Source: Bifidobacterium longum subsp. infantis ATCC 15697 = JCM 1222 = DSM 20088
GTDB lineage: Bacteria > Actinomycetota > Actinomycetes > Actinomycetales > Bifidobacteriaceae
DNA: 64,000 nt
Assembly (NCBI RefSeq): GCF_000269965.1
Contig: NC_017219.1
Coordinates: 620,001-684,000, forward strand
Reading direction: 5' to 3'
In this document: positions 47,864-56,530 of the stretch, piece after piece
How the letters are laid out: each line of letters starts with the position of its first letter
Position numbering within the stretch: position 1 is the first letter of the stretch
Notes under the pieces: generated by a model
Seen by the model: only the letters and a program-made list of their open reading frames with translations
The model's database searches: none
What the model was told of the DNA's origin: nothing
Translations under genes and position numbers: made by a program

Positions 47864-50038
47864 TTACCAAATGCTCACACGGTCCTTGGGCGCGAGCCAC
47901 ATGGCGTCGCCTTCGGTCACGCCAAAGGCATCGTAGAAGAGGTCCACGTTGCTGGCGATGCCGTTGGTGCGGAATTCGGCTGGAGAATGCGGGTCGATCT
48001 GCAGGTACTGTTCGGCCAGCTCGTCGCGGTTCTTGGTGCGCCAGATGGAGGCGTAGCTCAGGAAGAAGCGCTGCAGGCCGGTGAATCCGTCCATTTCGGG
48101 GGCGGTATCGAGCAGTGCCTTGATGGCGGCGGGGGAGCCGTCTTCTTCGGCGTCGGGCTTACCTGCCGCCTTGCCGAGCGCGAATGCATACGCCTTGAGC
48201 GCGATGTTCACGCCGCCCAAATCGCCGATGTTCTCGCCGATGGTCAGCGCGCCGTTCACGTGCGGCGCCTTATCAGACTCGTCAGCGTACTTCTCTGCCA
48301 GCTGCAGCGGCACAAAGCTGTTGTACTGGGCGATCAATGCGCCGGTGCGGGCCTCGAAGTTCTTGCGATCCTCGTCGGTCCACCAGTTGTTGAGCTTGCC
48401 GTCGCCGTCATACTGCGAACCCTGATCGTCGAAGCCATGGCCGATCTCGTGTCCGATCACTGCGCCGATACCGCCATAATTCGCCGCATCCTCGGCCTTC
48501 GGGTCGAAGAACGGGGGCTGCAGAATCGCGGCCGGGAACACGATGACGTTCATGCTCGGCTCGTAGTAGGCGTTCACCGTCTGCGGATTCATCAGCCATT
48601 CGTCCTTGTCGACCGCTTTGCCGACCTTGGCCAGCTGGTAGCCGGTCTCGTACAGGTTCGCGGCCTTGGCGTTCTCGGCGGGCAGCGCATCCGCGGAGAC
48701 ACTCAGTGCCGAGTAATCGCGCCAGTGGTTGGTGTAGCCGATCTTCGGCGTGAACTTGGAGATCTTCTCCAGAGCCTTGGCCTTGGTGTCTTCGCCCAGC
48801 CAATCGGAATTGGCGATGGACACGCGGTAGGCGTCAATCAGATTGGCGACCAGCTCTTCCATGCGGCGTTTCGAGCTTTCGGGGAAGTGCAGGCGCGCAT
48901 ACTCGCGGCCCACATCTTCACCGCAGACGCCGTTGACCAGGCTCACCGCGCGCTTCCAACGATCGCGCTGCTTCTTGGCACCGGAGAGCACCTTGCCGTA
49001 GAAGTCAAAGTTGGTGGTGTCGAAGTCGCGAGACAGGGAGGAGGCGAAGCCCAGAATCATGTGAACACGGGCCCACAGCTTAAGGTCGGCCAGATCGGCC
49101 TCGGCCCAGAACGCATCAAGACCAGTGAGGAAGCTCGGCTCGTGCACAATGATGCGCGCGAACACAGACTTGAAATCGATCGACTGAGCCTTGGCAGCCT
49201 CGGTGGCGTCATAGGCGGTCTGCCAGGCGTCGATCCAGGAAGCGAGATCGAAGTTCTTCAGCGTGGCAGCCAAATCGGCGTAATCGGTGGGGTTGTAGGT
49301 CTTCACCGAATCGCGCGTGGCCACATTGTCCCAATGATTGGCGGCGATCTTGGTTTCCACGGCAAGGAAGTGTCGGGCCATATCAAGTGCGGCTTCGCTG
49401 GGAACCGTGGTGGGAGCATTGCTCTCGTCATCGCCGGTGTTGGCCGGCAGTTCATCGCCACCGTTGGATTCGGCGGCGGGCGCGTACCCGGCGTTCACCA
49501 GCTGGGTGGCGACCATCGCCACGTATGCTTCGCGCACGGGGACGTAGTGGTCCTCACGATAGTAGGCTTCGTCCGGCAGACAAAGGCCGGCCTGCTCAAG
49601 GTGGGCGATATTGCGGTCCGGGTCGCCGGGGTCGCCGTAAACGGCCAAGCCGAACAGGTCGGGGCCGCCGGCTGGGTTGATGGTGCCGAGCACGCGCGTG
49701 AGAGCGGCCTTGTCGATGGCGGAATCGATGAGGTCAAGCTCATCGCGGATCGGGTCAAGGCCGGCGGCCTCGATGGCGTCGGTGTTCAGGAACGAATGAT
49801 ACAGAGCCTGCGATTTGGTGGCCGGGCAGTCGTCGGCGTCGAGGATGTCGCGCACTTGGTTTTCGGCGTCTTCGGCGAGCTTGTCGAAGGAGCCGTAGCG
49901 CGAACGATCGTCGGGTAGGCGGTAGGTGTCGATCCATGGACCATTCACGTAGCGGAACAGGTCATTGGTCGGCTTGATGACGGAGGAGAACGATGCCGGG
50001 TCGATGCCCGACGTCAGCGTTTCGGTTTCGTTGGTCAT
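47864..50038 (-). CDS. pepO: M13-family zinc endopeptidase (PepO)
   Basis: Neprilysin-like metallopeptidase that cleaves oligopeptides; with no signal peptide it is probably cytoplasmic. It is 724 aa, the usual M13 length. The N-terminal domain begins RYVNGPWIDTYRLPDDRSRY. NAYYEPSMNVIVFPAAILQP precedes the zinc motif HEIGHGFDDQG (~residue 530). ENIGDLGGVNIALKAY supplies the third ligand Glu, and the C-terminus ends SIW. The start at 50038 is 177 bp from the divergent HdeD-like gene. Confidence 0.95.
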   Translation of the reverse strand: MTNETETLTSGIDPASFSSVIKPTNDLFRYVNGPWIDTYRLPDDRSRYGSFDKLAEDAENQVRDILDADDCPATKSQALYHSFLNTDAIEAAGLDPIRDELDLIDSAIDKAALTRVLGTINPAGGPDLFGLAVYGDPGDPDRNIAHLEQAGLCLPDEAYYREDHYVPVREAYVAMVATQLVNAGYAPAAESNGGDELPANTGDDESNAPTTVPSEAALDMARHFLAVETKIAANHWDNVATRDSVKTYNPTDYADLAATLKNFDLASWIDAWQTAYDATEAAKAQSIDFKSVFARIIVHEPSFLTGLDAFWAEADLADLKLWARVHMILGFASSLSRDFDTTNFDFYGKVLSGAKKQRDRWKRAVSLVNGVCGEDVGREYARLHFPESSKRRMEELVANLIDAYRVSIANSDWLGEDTKAKALEKISKFTPKIGYTNHWRDYSALSVSADALPAENAKAANLYETGYQLAKVGKAVDKDEWLMNPQTVNAYYEPSMNVIVFPAAILQPPFFDPKAEDAANYGGIGAVIGHEIGHGFDDQGSQYDGDGKLNNWWTDEDRKNFEARTGALIAQYNSFVPLQLAEKYADESDKAPHVNGALTIGENIGDLGGVNIALKAYAFALGKAAGKPDAEEDGSPAAIKALLDTAPEMDGFTGLQRFFLSYASIWRTKNRDELAEQYLQIDPHSPAEFRTNGIASNVDLFYDAFGVTEGDAMWLAPKDRVSIW

Positions 50039-50125
50039 GGCCCTAAGCCTAATCGCGGCGGGGGAGAAGCGTTGGTGATGCAGATATTGCGTTATGGGTA
50101 TTGCGCTGTCAGTGAACTAGACGGA

Positions 50126-50169
50126 TTGCCTAACTGTAGTGATGGTTCAAATTAGGTAACTTGCCTAAC
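50126..50169. promoter_or_regulatory. Repeated TTGCCTAAC motif upstream of the HdeD-like gene
   Basis: TTGCCTAAC occurs at 50126 and 50161, with an inverted TTAGGTAA at 50152. The group lies 45-90 bp before the HdeD-like gene and also upstream of pepO; it may be an operator. Confidence 0.35.
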
Positions 50170-50214
50170 ATGGTATGTGGAATCTGAATATGGACCTTGA
50201 GTTAAGGAGTTACG

Positions 50215-51195
50215 ATGAGCAATCCAAACGAGGGTCAGTGGAATGGCCAGACGGGCCAGCCCAACCAGAGCCAGCCGAGCCAGCCGAATCCGGCGGGCCA
50301 ACCGGGCCAACCGCAGTATGGCGCGTATGACAGCAATCATGGCGGCCAATATCCTCCGCAAGGTGCGCCGGGAGCGCAAGACACTCAGAATCAGCAGGCG
50401 CAGAACGGCCAGCCACAAGGCGGACCGAACCAGAACCCGTACTACGGCCCGTACGCCTACAATCCGAACTATGGCCCGAACGGCCAGCCAGCATGGGGTC
50501 CGGACGGTCGGCGGTATCAGGCGGACGGCCAATCGAATAGCCAAGCGGACGGGCAGCCGAATGGTTCATGGGGCGATCAAAGTCAACCCGGCTGGCAGCA
50601 GACCAACTGGTATGTCGGCAATTTCAGTCCATTCCACCTGATCGAGGAATGGCTGCCGGAAAAGGCCAAGACCAAGATTCGCATCATTTACGGCGTGGTG
50701 GGCGTGGCTGCCATCGCCTTGGGCGCTGCGCTGTTGTTGGTGCCGAACAAGACGCTGGCTTTGGCCGCATTGTTGCTCGGCGTGTATTTCGTGATTTCCG
50801 GCGTGGTGCGCATCGTCAGCGCTCTCGTGGAGCCGGGTCTGCCGGGCGGCTGGCGTGTGCTGGACGTGTTCGTCGGCATTCTGCTGACCTTCGGAGGCGT
50901 CGTAGTCGTACGAAACTACGGTATGACCGGTCAGACCTTGGCATTACTCATCACCCTGATGGTCGGTTTCGGTTGGATTATGGAAGGCGTGATGGCTCTA
51001 GTCGAATCATGGCGCATCCCGCGCTCCGGCTGGGCCATCGCCTATGCCATCATCTCGATTATCGCCGGCTTCGTGGTGCTGATGAGCCCGCTGAGCTCCG
51101 CCGTATTCATGATTATCTTCGGCGGATGTGCCATGGTGGTGATGGGGATTACTTCGGTGATTCGCGCGTTCACTTTCGGCAAGCGTCGCAAGTAA
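50215..51195 (+). CDS. HdeD-like (DUF308) membrane protein with Gln/Pro/Gly-rich N-terminus
   Basis: Integral membrane protein of 326 aa. Residues 1-125 are low-complexity, rich in Gln, Pro, Gly, Asn and Tyr, and likely disordered in the cytoplasm. Residues ~155-320 have six helices in the paired pattern of the HdeD/DUF308 fold (IIYGVVGVAAIALGAALLLV, LLLGVYFVISGVVRIVSAL and others). HdeD in enterobacteria relates to acid stress; the function here is unknown. AAGGAG lies before ATG 50215 and a terminator follows. Confidence 0.85.
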   Translation: MSNPNEGQWNGQTGQPNQSQPSQPNPAGQPGQPQYGAYDSNHGGQYPPQGAPGAQDTQNQQAQNGQPQGGPNQNPYYGPYAYNPNYGPNGQPAWGPDGRRYQADGQSNSQADGQPNGSWGDQSQPGWQQTNWYVGNFSPFHLIEEWLPEKAKTKIRIIYGVVGVAAIALGAALLLVPNKTLALAALLLGVYFVISGVVRIVSALVEPGLPGGWRVLDVFVGILLTFGGVVVVRNYGMTGQTLALLITLMVGFGWIMEGVMALVESWRIPRSGWAIAYAIISIIAGFVVLMSPLSSAVFMIIFGGCAMVVMGITSVIRAFTFGKRRK

Positions 51196-51234
51196 TCTCG
51201 CGCTCCAGACAATCAATCTCCGGACAATCAATCC

Positions 51235-51275
51235 AAAGCGCCCGTGCAGGTTATGTATCTGCCGGGCGCTTTTTC
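51235..51275 (+). terminator. Terminator after the HdeD-like gene
   Basis: AAAGCGCCCG paired with CGGGCGCTTT, then TTT, with an inner GCAGG/CTGC pairing. Confidence 0.85.
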
Positions 51276-51396
51276 TCGGCCTTGGCCGTTGATAGGCTAC
51301 TAGCGGACCCTAGGCAGACCACGGGTGATGCTCTGGCGGTTGACCCCGGGCTGGGCTAGAGTTGAGAACAAGTCTCAACAAGGTAGAAAGAACCTC

Positions 51397-52179
51397 ATGA
51401 TCGAATTGAAGACCCCTCGTGAAATCGAGGAGATGAAGCCCGCCGGCCGTTTCGTCGGCGGCATTCTGAAGGAACTGCAGGAGACCACCAAGGTGGGCAC
51501 CAATCTGCTCGAAATCGACGAGTTCGTCCACAAGAAGATCGTGGACCGCAAGGGCGCCGAATCCTGCTATGTTGACTACGCTCCTGACTTCGGCACCGGC
51601 CCGTTCGCCCACTACATCTGCACCTCCGTCAACGACGCCGTGCTGCACGGTGTGCCGTACGATTACAGCCTGAAGGACGGCGACCTCGTCTCCCTCGATC
51701 TCGCCATCTCCGTGGATGGCTGGGTGGCCGATTCCGCCGTCAGCTTCGTGGTCGGCAAAGACCCGGACCCCGAAGACCTGCGCATCATCAAGTGCACTGA
51801 GGAAGCGCTCGCCGCCGCCATCGACGTGGCCAAGCCCGGCAACCGTCTCGGCGACATCTCCAACACCATTGGCGACATCGCGCGCGAATACGGCTACCCG
51901 ATCAACCTCGAGTTCGGCGGTCACGGCGTGGGCCACATCATGCACGGCGACCCGCACGTACCGAACGACGGCCGCGCCCACCACGGCTACAAGCTGCGCG
52001 AAGGCCTGGTCATCGCCATCGAACCATGGTTCCTCAAGACCACCGACGAGATCTTCCAGGATCCGAAGGACGGCTGGACCCTGCGTGCCTCCGACGGCTC
52101 GCGCGGTGCCCACTCCGAGCACACCATCGCCATCACCGAGAACGGCCCGATCATCTTCACCGATCGCACCAACCTCTGA
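51397..52179 (+). CDS. map: Type I methionine aminopeptidase
   Basis: Removes the initiator Met from nascent proteins, with two metals. It is 260 aa. The pita-bread fold has ligands in LVSLDLAISVDGWVADSA (two Asp), GGHGVGHIMHGDPHVPND (His) and LVIAIEPWF and GAHSEHTIAIT (two Glu). ATG 51397 follows AAGGTAGAAAGAA, and similarity starts there; an upstream in-frame Met at 51325 is not supported. A terminator follows. Confidence 0.95.
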   Translation: MIELKTPREIEEMKPAGRFVGGILKELQETTKVGTNLLEIDEFVHKKIVDRKGAESCYVDYAPDFGTGPFAHYICTSVNDAVLHGVPYDYSLKDGDLVSLDLAISVDGWVADSAVSFVVGKDPDPEDLRIIKCTEEALAAAIDVAKPGNRLGDISNTIGDIAREYGYPINLEFGGHGVGHIMHGDPHVPNDGRAHHGYKLREGLVIAIEPWFLKTTDEIFQDPKDGWTLRASDGSRGAHSEHTIAITENGPIIFTDRTNL

Positions 52180-52284
52180 TTGGCGTTTGGCGTATGGCGG
52201 GTGCCTGATTGGCCTGTGATGGGCGATCGGCATCTCATCAACCGTCTATATGTTTGCGGTTTTCCCGCGAATTCGAGACGTAAC

Positions 52285-52331
52285 AAGCCGAAGTGCGTTT
52301 GCTTTGATAGCATGAGCGCACTTCGGCTTTC
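52285..52331 (+). terminator. Terminator after map
   Basis: AAGCCGAAGTGCG (52285-52297) pairs perfectly with CGCACTTCGGCTT (52317-52329). Confidence 0.8.
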
Positions 52332-52388
52332 GTGTATCGACCGGTGTCTGCCGGCGGTAACACAGAAGACATAAAGTACCGAACACTA

Positions 52389-52402
52389 GCGTTCGCGAAC
52401 GC
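52389..52402. promoter_or_regulatory. Perfect palindrome upstream of gltA
   Basis: GCGTTCGCGAACGC, a perfect 14-base palindrome 50 bp before the gltA start, placed like an operator. Confidence 0.4.
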
Positions 52403-52452
52403 GTGAACGTTAATGTTTGGGGTAAGTGGTTCATGAAGAGGAAGGTGCGCGA

Positions 52453-53745
52453 ATGGCAACGGCACAACTTGATGTCGATTCGAACAAGTTCAACCTGCCC
52501 GTGGTGAAGGCTAGTGCAGGGCCGGATGGCATCGTCGTTTCCAAGCTGCGCAATGACGGCTGGGTAACGCTCGACCCCGGATTCCTCACCACCGCACAGT
52601 GCGAATCGAAAATCACCTACATCGACGGCAAGCATTCGATCCTGCGCTACCGTGGCTACCCCATCGAGCAGTTGTGCGAGAACTCCGATTTTCTGGAAGT
52701 GGCGTGGCTGCTGCGCCACGGCGAGCTGCCGAGCAGGGCTGAGTATGAGCAGTTCTGCGCGGACATCAACCACAAGACGATGGTTGGCGAAGACTTCCGT
52801 ACCTTCATGGGTTCGTTCCCGCGCTCCGCTCATCCGATGAGCGTGCTTGCCTCCGCCATCAATGCGCTGGCCACGTTCTATCCGGACACCACCGATATCT
52901 CCGACACCGACCAGCTCGATGAGGCCGCCAAGATCATCATGGCCAAGGCCCGCACGATTGTGTCGTACATCTTCCGCCGTCGTCGCGATGAGCCGATGCT
53001 GTACCCCGATTACGCGCGTGGCTATGTGGACGACTTCCTGCGCATGTGCTTCGCTGTGCCGTACGAGCCGTTCGAATCTGACCCGTTGTATGTGCATGCT
53101 TTGGGTCGTTTGTTGATTATTCATGCCGATCATGAGCAGAACTGCTCGACCTCGGTGGTGCGTATCGCCGGTTCCGCCCACGCTAACCTGTATTCGGCGG
53201 TGGCCGCTGGTGTCAATGCCCTGTCCGGACCGTTGCACGGTGGCGCGAATGAGGCCGTACTACGCCAATTGAAGGCGATTCGTGATTCCGGCAAGTCTGT
53301 GGCCGAGTTCGTGCGTGATGCCAAGGAGGATGGCCAGAAGATCTCCGGCCTTGGCCACCGCGTATACAAGTCGTATGATCCGCGTGCGGCGATTGCCAAG
53401 AAGTATCTGGAAAAGATCATGGAGCGCGAAGATACGCAGAAGCTGCCGTCTGACGAGCGCGCGCTGTTCGCTGTGGCCACCGAGCTTGAAGATATTGCGT
53501 TGAACGACGAGTATTTCGTATCGCGCAACCTGTATCCGAACGTCGACTTCTACACGGGCTTGATTTATCGGGCGATCGGCTTCGATCCGGCCATGTTCAC
53601 CACGCTGTTCGCACTGGGCCGCATTCCCGGTTGGATTGCGCAGTACCGTGAGATGCTGGCCGACCCGAATACCAAGATCGGCCGCCCACGCCAGGTCTAC
53701 ACCGGTCCGGTCGAGCGCGATTTCGTGCCGATGGACGAGCGCTAA
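52453..53745 (+). CDS. gltA: Citrate synthase
   Basis: Condenses acetyl-CoA and oxaloacetate to citrate. It is 430 aa of the hexameric type. SKITYIDGKHSILRYRGYPI near residue 55, GSAHANLYSAVAAGVNALSG and PLHGGANEAVLRQL (catalytic His), GLGHRVYKSYDPRA, and VDFYTGLIYRAIGF (catalytic Asp) are complete. AGGAAGG precedes ATG 52453; an in-frame Met at 52426 is upstream. Bifidobacteria lack a full TCA cycle, so the product probably feeds 2-oxoglutarate and glutamate synthesis. Confidence 0.95.
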   Translation: MATAQLDVDSNKFNLPVVKASAGPDGIVVSKLRNDGWVTLDPGFLTTAQCESKITYIDGKHSILRYRGYPIEQLCENSDFLEVAWLLRHGELPSRAEYEQFCADINHKTMVGEDFRTFMGSFPRSAHPMSVLASAINALATFYPDTTDISDTDQLDEAAKIIMAKARTIVSYIFRRRRDEPMLYPDYARGYVDDFLRMCFAVPYEPFESDPLYVHALGRLLIIHADHEQNCSTSVVRIAGSAHANLYSAVAAGVNALSGPLHGGANEAVLRQLKAIRDSGKSVAEFVRDAKEDGQKISGLGHRVYKSYDPRAAIAKKYLEKIMEREDTQKLPSDERALFAVATELEDIALNDEYFVSRNLYPNVDFYTGLIYRAIGFDPAMFTTLFALGRIPGWIAQYREMLADPNTKIGRPRQVYTGPVERDFVPMDER

Positions 53746-53838
53746 ATGCTCTGCGTGGTCCGGTGATGCCGGTTTGTTCGATATGTGGGAGCTGATTGCT
53801 CGCTACATGATAATTTGCGTAAGAAATATTGATTCACC

Positions 53839-54036
53839 CGAGGGTTTGCCCCGCTGAGATTGTGTTAGCGAAGCAAACCCTCGAGTTTGTTGTGACTATG
53901 CCGCACTGAGAGGGCTTTAGCGGGGTGGTTTGTTGACTTAGTCGCGGTTTTGCTTCGCTGATATCGTCTTATCGGTGCAAAACCCAGGGTTGCTGGTGGG
54001 TTTGCCCCGCTGAGAACATGTCAGCGGGGCAAACCC
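53839..54036. repeat. Run of four related palindromic hairpins
   Basis: Units at 53839-53883 (CGAGGGTTTGC / GCAAACCCTCG arms), ~53896-53931 (degenerate), ~53945-53985 (GGTTTTGC / GCAAAACC) and 53998-54036. In the last, GGGTTTGCCCCGCTGA-GAACATG-TCAGCGGGGCAAACCC has a perfect 16-bp stem. All share a TTTGC-CCCGCTGA core. They fill the gap between convergent gltA and dapD. Confidence 0.8.
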
Positions 54037-54049
54037 TCGGTTAGTAAGA

Positions 54050-54085
54050 GAAAACGCCTCACTGGAATACCAAATGAGGCGTTTA
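54050..54085 (-). terminator. Terminator of dapD
   Basis: AAACGCCTCA (54052-54061) and TGAGGCGTTT (54075-54084), a perfect 10-bp stem just after the dapD stop on the minus strand. Confidence 0.75.
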
Positions 54086-54119
54086 CATAACCGCTAGGCA
54101 CCCAATATGGGCTGACTGC

Positions 54120-55139
54120 TTAGTTCTTATGCAGCTTTTCGTTGAGCTCGATGCCCACCTTGCGGTAGCGGGCTTCGATGCGGCCGTTCACCGAGTTGCG
54201 GATAAACAGAATGTTGTCTTTGCCGGAGAGCTCAGCACCCTTGACCACTTCCAGCGGTTCGCCAGCGGCGGCCTTGGCCTTGTCCCAGATGGTGATCTTG
54301 GTGCCGGCGGTGATGTACAGACCGGCTTCGACGGTGCAGTTATCGCCGAGGGAGATGCCGATACCGGCGTTGGCGCCGAGCAGCGAGTGCTCGCCGATGG
54401 AGTTGCGCAGCTTGCCGCCACCGGAGAGGGTGCCCATGATGGAGGCGCCGCCGCCGATATCGGAACCGTCGCCCACGACCACACCTTGCGAAACGCGGCC
54501 TTCGACCATGGAGACGCCGAGCGTGCCGGCATTGAAGTTCACGAATCCGGCGTGCATCACGGTGGTGCCGGAAGACAAGTAAGCGCCGAGGCGCACGCGG
54601 TCGGCGTCGCCGATACGCACGCCGGTGGGCACTACGTAATCGATCATGCGCGGGAACTTATCCACACCGAGCACGTTGACGGTGGTGGCAGGAGCTGCGG
54701 CAGGCAGTCCGGCCTGGGAGGCGAAAGCGAGAGCGGCTTCGGTGGAGGCGCGTTCGACGTCGGCCTTGCGCAGCGTGAAGTCTTCAACGGCGAAGGGGCC
54801 GTAGTTGGTCCACACCACATTGGCGAGTTGGGTGAAGATGCCGTCGAGGTTCAGCGTGTTCGGCTTGGCCATGCGCATGCTCATCAGATGGAGTTTCAGG
54901 TAAGCGTCCGCGGCGTTGCTGATCGGCTCGTCCAACTGGCTGACGACGAATACCGGCACGCGGCGGATGCCACGGGCGTCGGCTTCATCGTGAGCCAGAG
55001 TGCCGAAATTGTGGTTTGGACGATCGGCCTCGGCCGGTGCCTCACCGAGATTCAGTTCGGGGTACCAGACGTCCAGGGTGGTGCCGGCGGCGTCTACGCT
55101 GGCCAGACCCCATCCCCATGCGGTACGCTCTTCGCTCAT
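54120..55139 (-). CDS. dapD: Tetrahydrodipicolinate N-succinyltransferase, actinobacterial type
   Basis: Succinylates tetrahydrodipicolinate in the lysine/diaminopimelate pathway, supplying peptidoglycan. It is 339 aa. The N-terminal domain carries [20 protein letters not shown]. The left-handed beta-helix is visible as hexapeptide repeats, for example [40 protein letters not shown] and [22 protein letters not shown] lies before the start at 55139. It is monocistronic, with a terminator downstream. Confidence 0.93.
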   Translation of the reverse strand: MSEERTAWGWGLASVDAAGTTLDVWYPELNLGEAPAEADRPNHNFGTLAHDEADARGIRRVPVFVVSQLDEPISNAADAYLKLHLMSMRMAKPNTLNLDGIFTQLANVVWTNYGPFAVEDFTLRKADVERASTEAALAFASQAGLPAAAPATTVNVLGVDKFPRMIDYVVPTGVRIGDADRVRLGAYLSSGTTVMHAGFVNFNAGTLGVSMVEGRVSQGVVVGDGSDIGGGASIMGTLSGGGKLRNSIGEHSLLGANAGIGISLGDNCTVEAGLYITAGTKITIWDKAKAAAGEPLEVVKGAELSGKDNILFIRNSVNGRIEARYRKVGIELNEKLHKN

Positions 55140-55262
55140 AGTTGCTCCTTACATATCGTTGCGTTTGCATTGCATGTGCATCGCGGCATGTGATGGTTCC
55201 ACCTTAGCGTCAAGTACGGCTAGGCGGGGGCCATAGTTCGTGGAATGGCTTGAAATCGAGTT

Positions 55263-55284
55263 GTTCGGTAAAAAATTACCGAAC
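55263..55284. promoter_or_regulatory. Inverted repeat upstream of dapD
   Basis: GTTCGGTAA-AAAA-TTACCGAAC, perfect 9-base arms with a four-base spacer, about 125 bp before the dapD start and 80 bp beyond the WYL stop. It is likely an operator or promoter element. Confidence 0.5.
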
Positions 55285-55367
55285 GTGATTGGTGGTGGGA
55301 TGATAGGTTCTCCGGTGAAATTCGCTGGTGAACAACTCGACAAGGAGGTGTGCGATGTGATGTTGCA

Positions 55368-56453
55368 TCATTCGGGAGCATAGGCTGTGGCCATGCGACG
55401 CCCGGCATCATAGAGTTTGCGCTTGAGCGAATCGGGCTCAAGAATCACTACGCGGCCATCCCAGGAATACTGCAATGCCCACCAGAACACAGCGCGTTCG
55501 GGAGCATCGACGATGACTTCGAACTGTGTGCCGTCCGCCGAATGTTTGATCTGAGGGTCGTCGAACCATTCGAACACGTTGTTGAGCATGGATTCGTCTC
55601 GTACGGCCATGCGGATGCGAATCGGGGCATCGGCTACGGGATACGGGCGGTGACGCATGAAGTTCACTGCATCAAAATCAGCCGGCGCTGGTTTTTCCAG
55701 TGGCACTGTGCCGTTCCTGCCTTTGGCGCTGACGTTGGCGATTCGGTTGACCACGAAAATGCGGAGATTATCCTCGCCATGTAGATGGCAGATGAGGTAA
55801 TACCGTCCGTTCTTGTACACCATCTGGTAAGGGTCGGCGGTGTAGGTAATTCGACCTGCGCCCGTACGGCTTTTATGCGGTATCAGGGTGCCGTCCGGGC
55901 CGTAATCACGGTATTGGAAGGTTACGCCGTGGCCTTCTTCAATGGCCTGATTCAGTTGGTCGATGGTGGATAGGAACTCGCCGTTGATATGCGTGTAGGT
56001 GGCCACGTGCTCAAGGTAACCTACTGCTTGCCCAGCGGCACCTGCGAGTTCGCGGATTTTACCGATGAGATCGTCCATGGTGTCGAGGCTGATGCGAGAC
56101 AAGGTGAGGCTGTCGAGTAGCAGTCGCATTTCGGCGGTGGATAGGAATGCGTCAAGATACCAGCCGGGTTGTGGATTCTTGCATTCGATGCCGGCAAGGT
56201 CGCTTTCGGTGAGATGCCCGATATGCCTGCCGAGGAATTCCGTGGCGGTAAGCTTTTTGAGCTGATTTCGTATGGTTTTCTCGGTCGGCAGCTCGCTTGG
56301 ATCTTCCAGCTGGTGTTTACGGGCAAGTTCATCGAGTATTTGCCGCACGGTCAGGCCATGTCCAAAGTAGCTGTGACGCCACAGCACCTCGAAGATTTCG
56401 AGCGTGGTGTTCCCTGCATAGGATTTGCGTTGCGCCGGCTTGTCTGCATCCAT
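55368..56453 (-). CDS. WYL-domain transcriptional regulator
   Basis: Helix-turn-helix regulator of 361 aa. The N-terminal winged helix (residues ~18-60: TLEIFEVLWRHSYFGHGLTV, LPTEKTIRNQLKKL) precedes a WYL domain with VTFQYRDYGPDGTLIPH, YQMVYKNGRYYLICHLHGED and the WCX extension to the C-terminus. WYL proteins bind nucleic-acid or nucleotide ligands and often regulate DNA-damage or defence genes. It is divergent from the SWIM-SNF2 helicase over 77 bp, so that helicase is a natural target. Confidence 0.9.
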   Translation of the reverse strand: MDADKPAQRKSYAGNTTLEIFEVLWRHSYFGHGLTVRQILDELARKHQLEDPSELPTEKTIRNQLKKLTATEFLGRHIGHLTESDLAGIECKNPQPGWYLDAFLSTAEMRLLLDSLTLSRISLDTMDDLIGKIRELAGAAGQAVGYLEHVATYTHINGEFLSTIDQLNQAIEEGHGVTFQYRDYGPDGTLIPHKSRTGAGRITYTADPYQMVYKNGRYYLICHLHGEDNLRIFVVNRIANVSAKGRNGTVPLEKPAPADFDAVNFMRHRPYPVADAPIRIRMAVRDESMLNNVFEWFDDPQIKHSADGTQFEVIVDAPERAVFWWALQYSWDGRVVILEPDSLKRKLYDAGRRMATAYAPE

Positions 56454-56530
56454 GCATTAAGGCTACCGCGCGCTTCGTCTAGGATGGAAGTGTTGGGCTG
56501 AAATGCATTCGCTGGAAAGGAGGCTCGCCC

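Noticed and set aside
47987..49918. 643-codon plus-strand frame opposite pepO
   Set aside because: Antisense shadow of the M13 peptidase: low-complexity Gly/Val/His/Arg composition, no ribosome site, no family motif, while the minus strand has a complete enzyme.
53839..54036. CRISPR array
   Set aside because: The repeats are palindromic, vary in sequence and length, number only four, and no cas genes are present.
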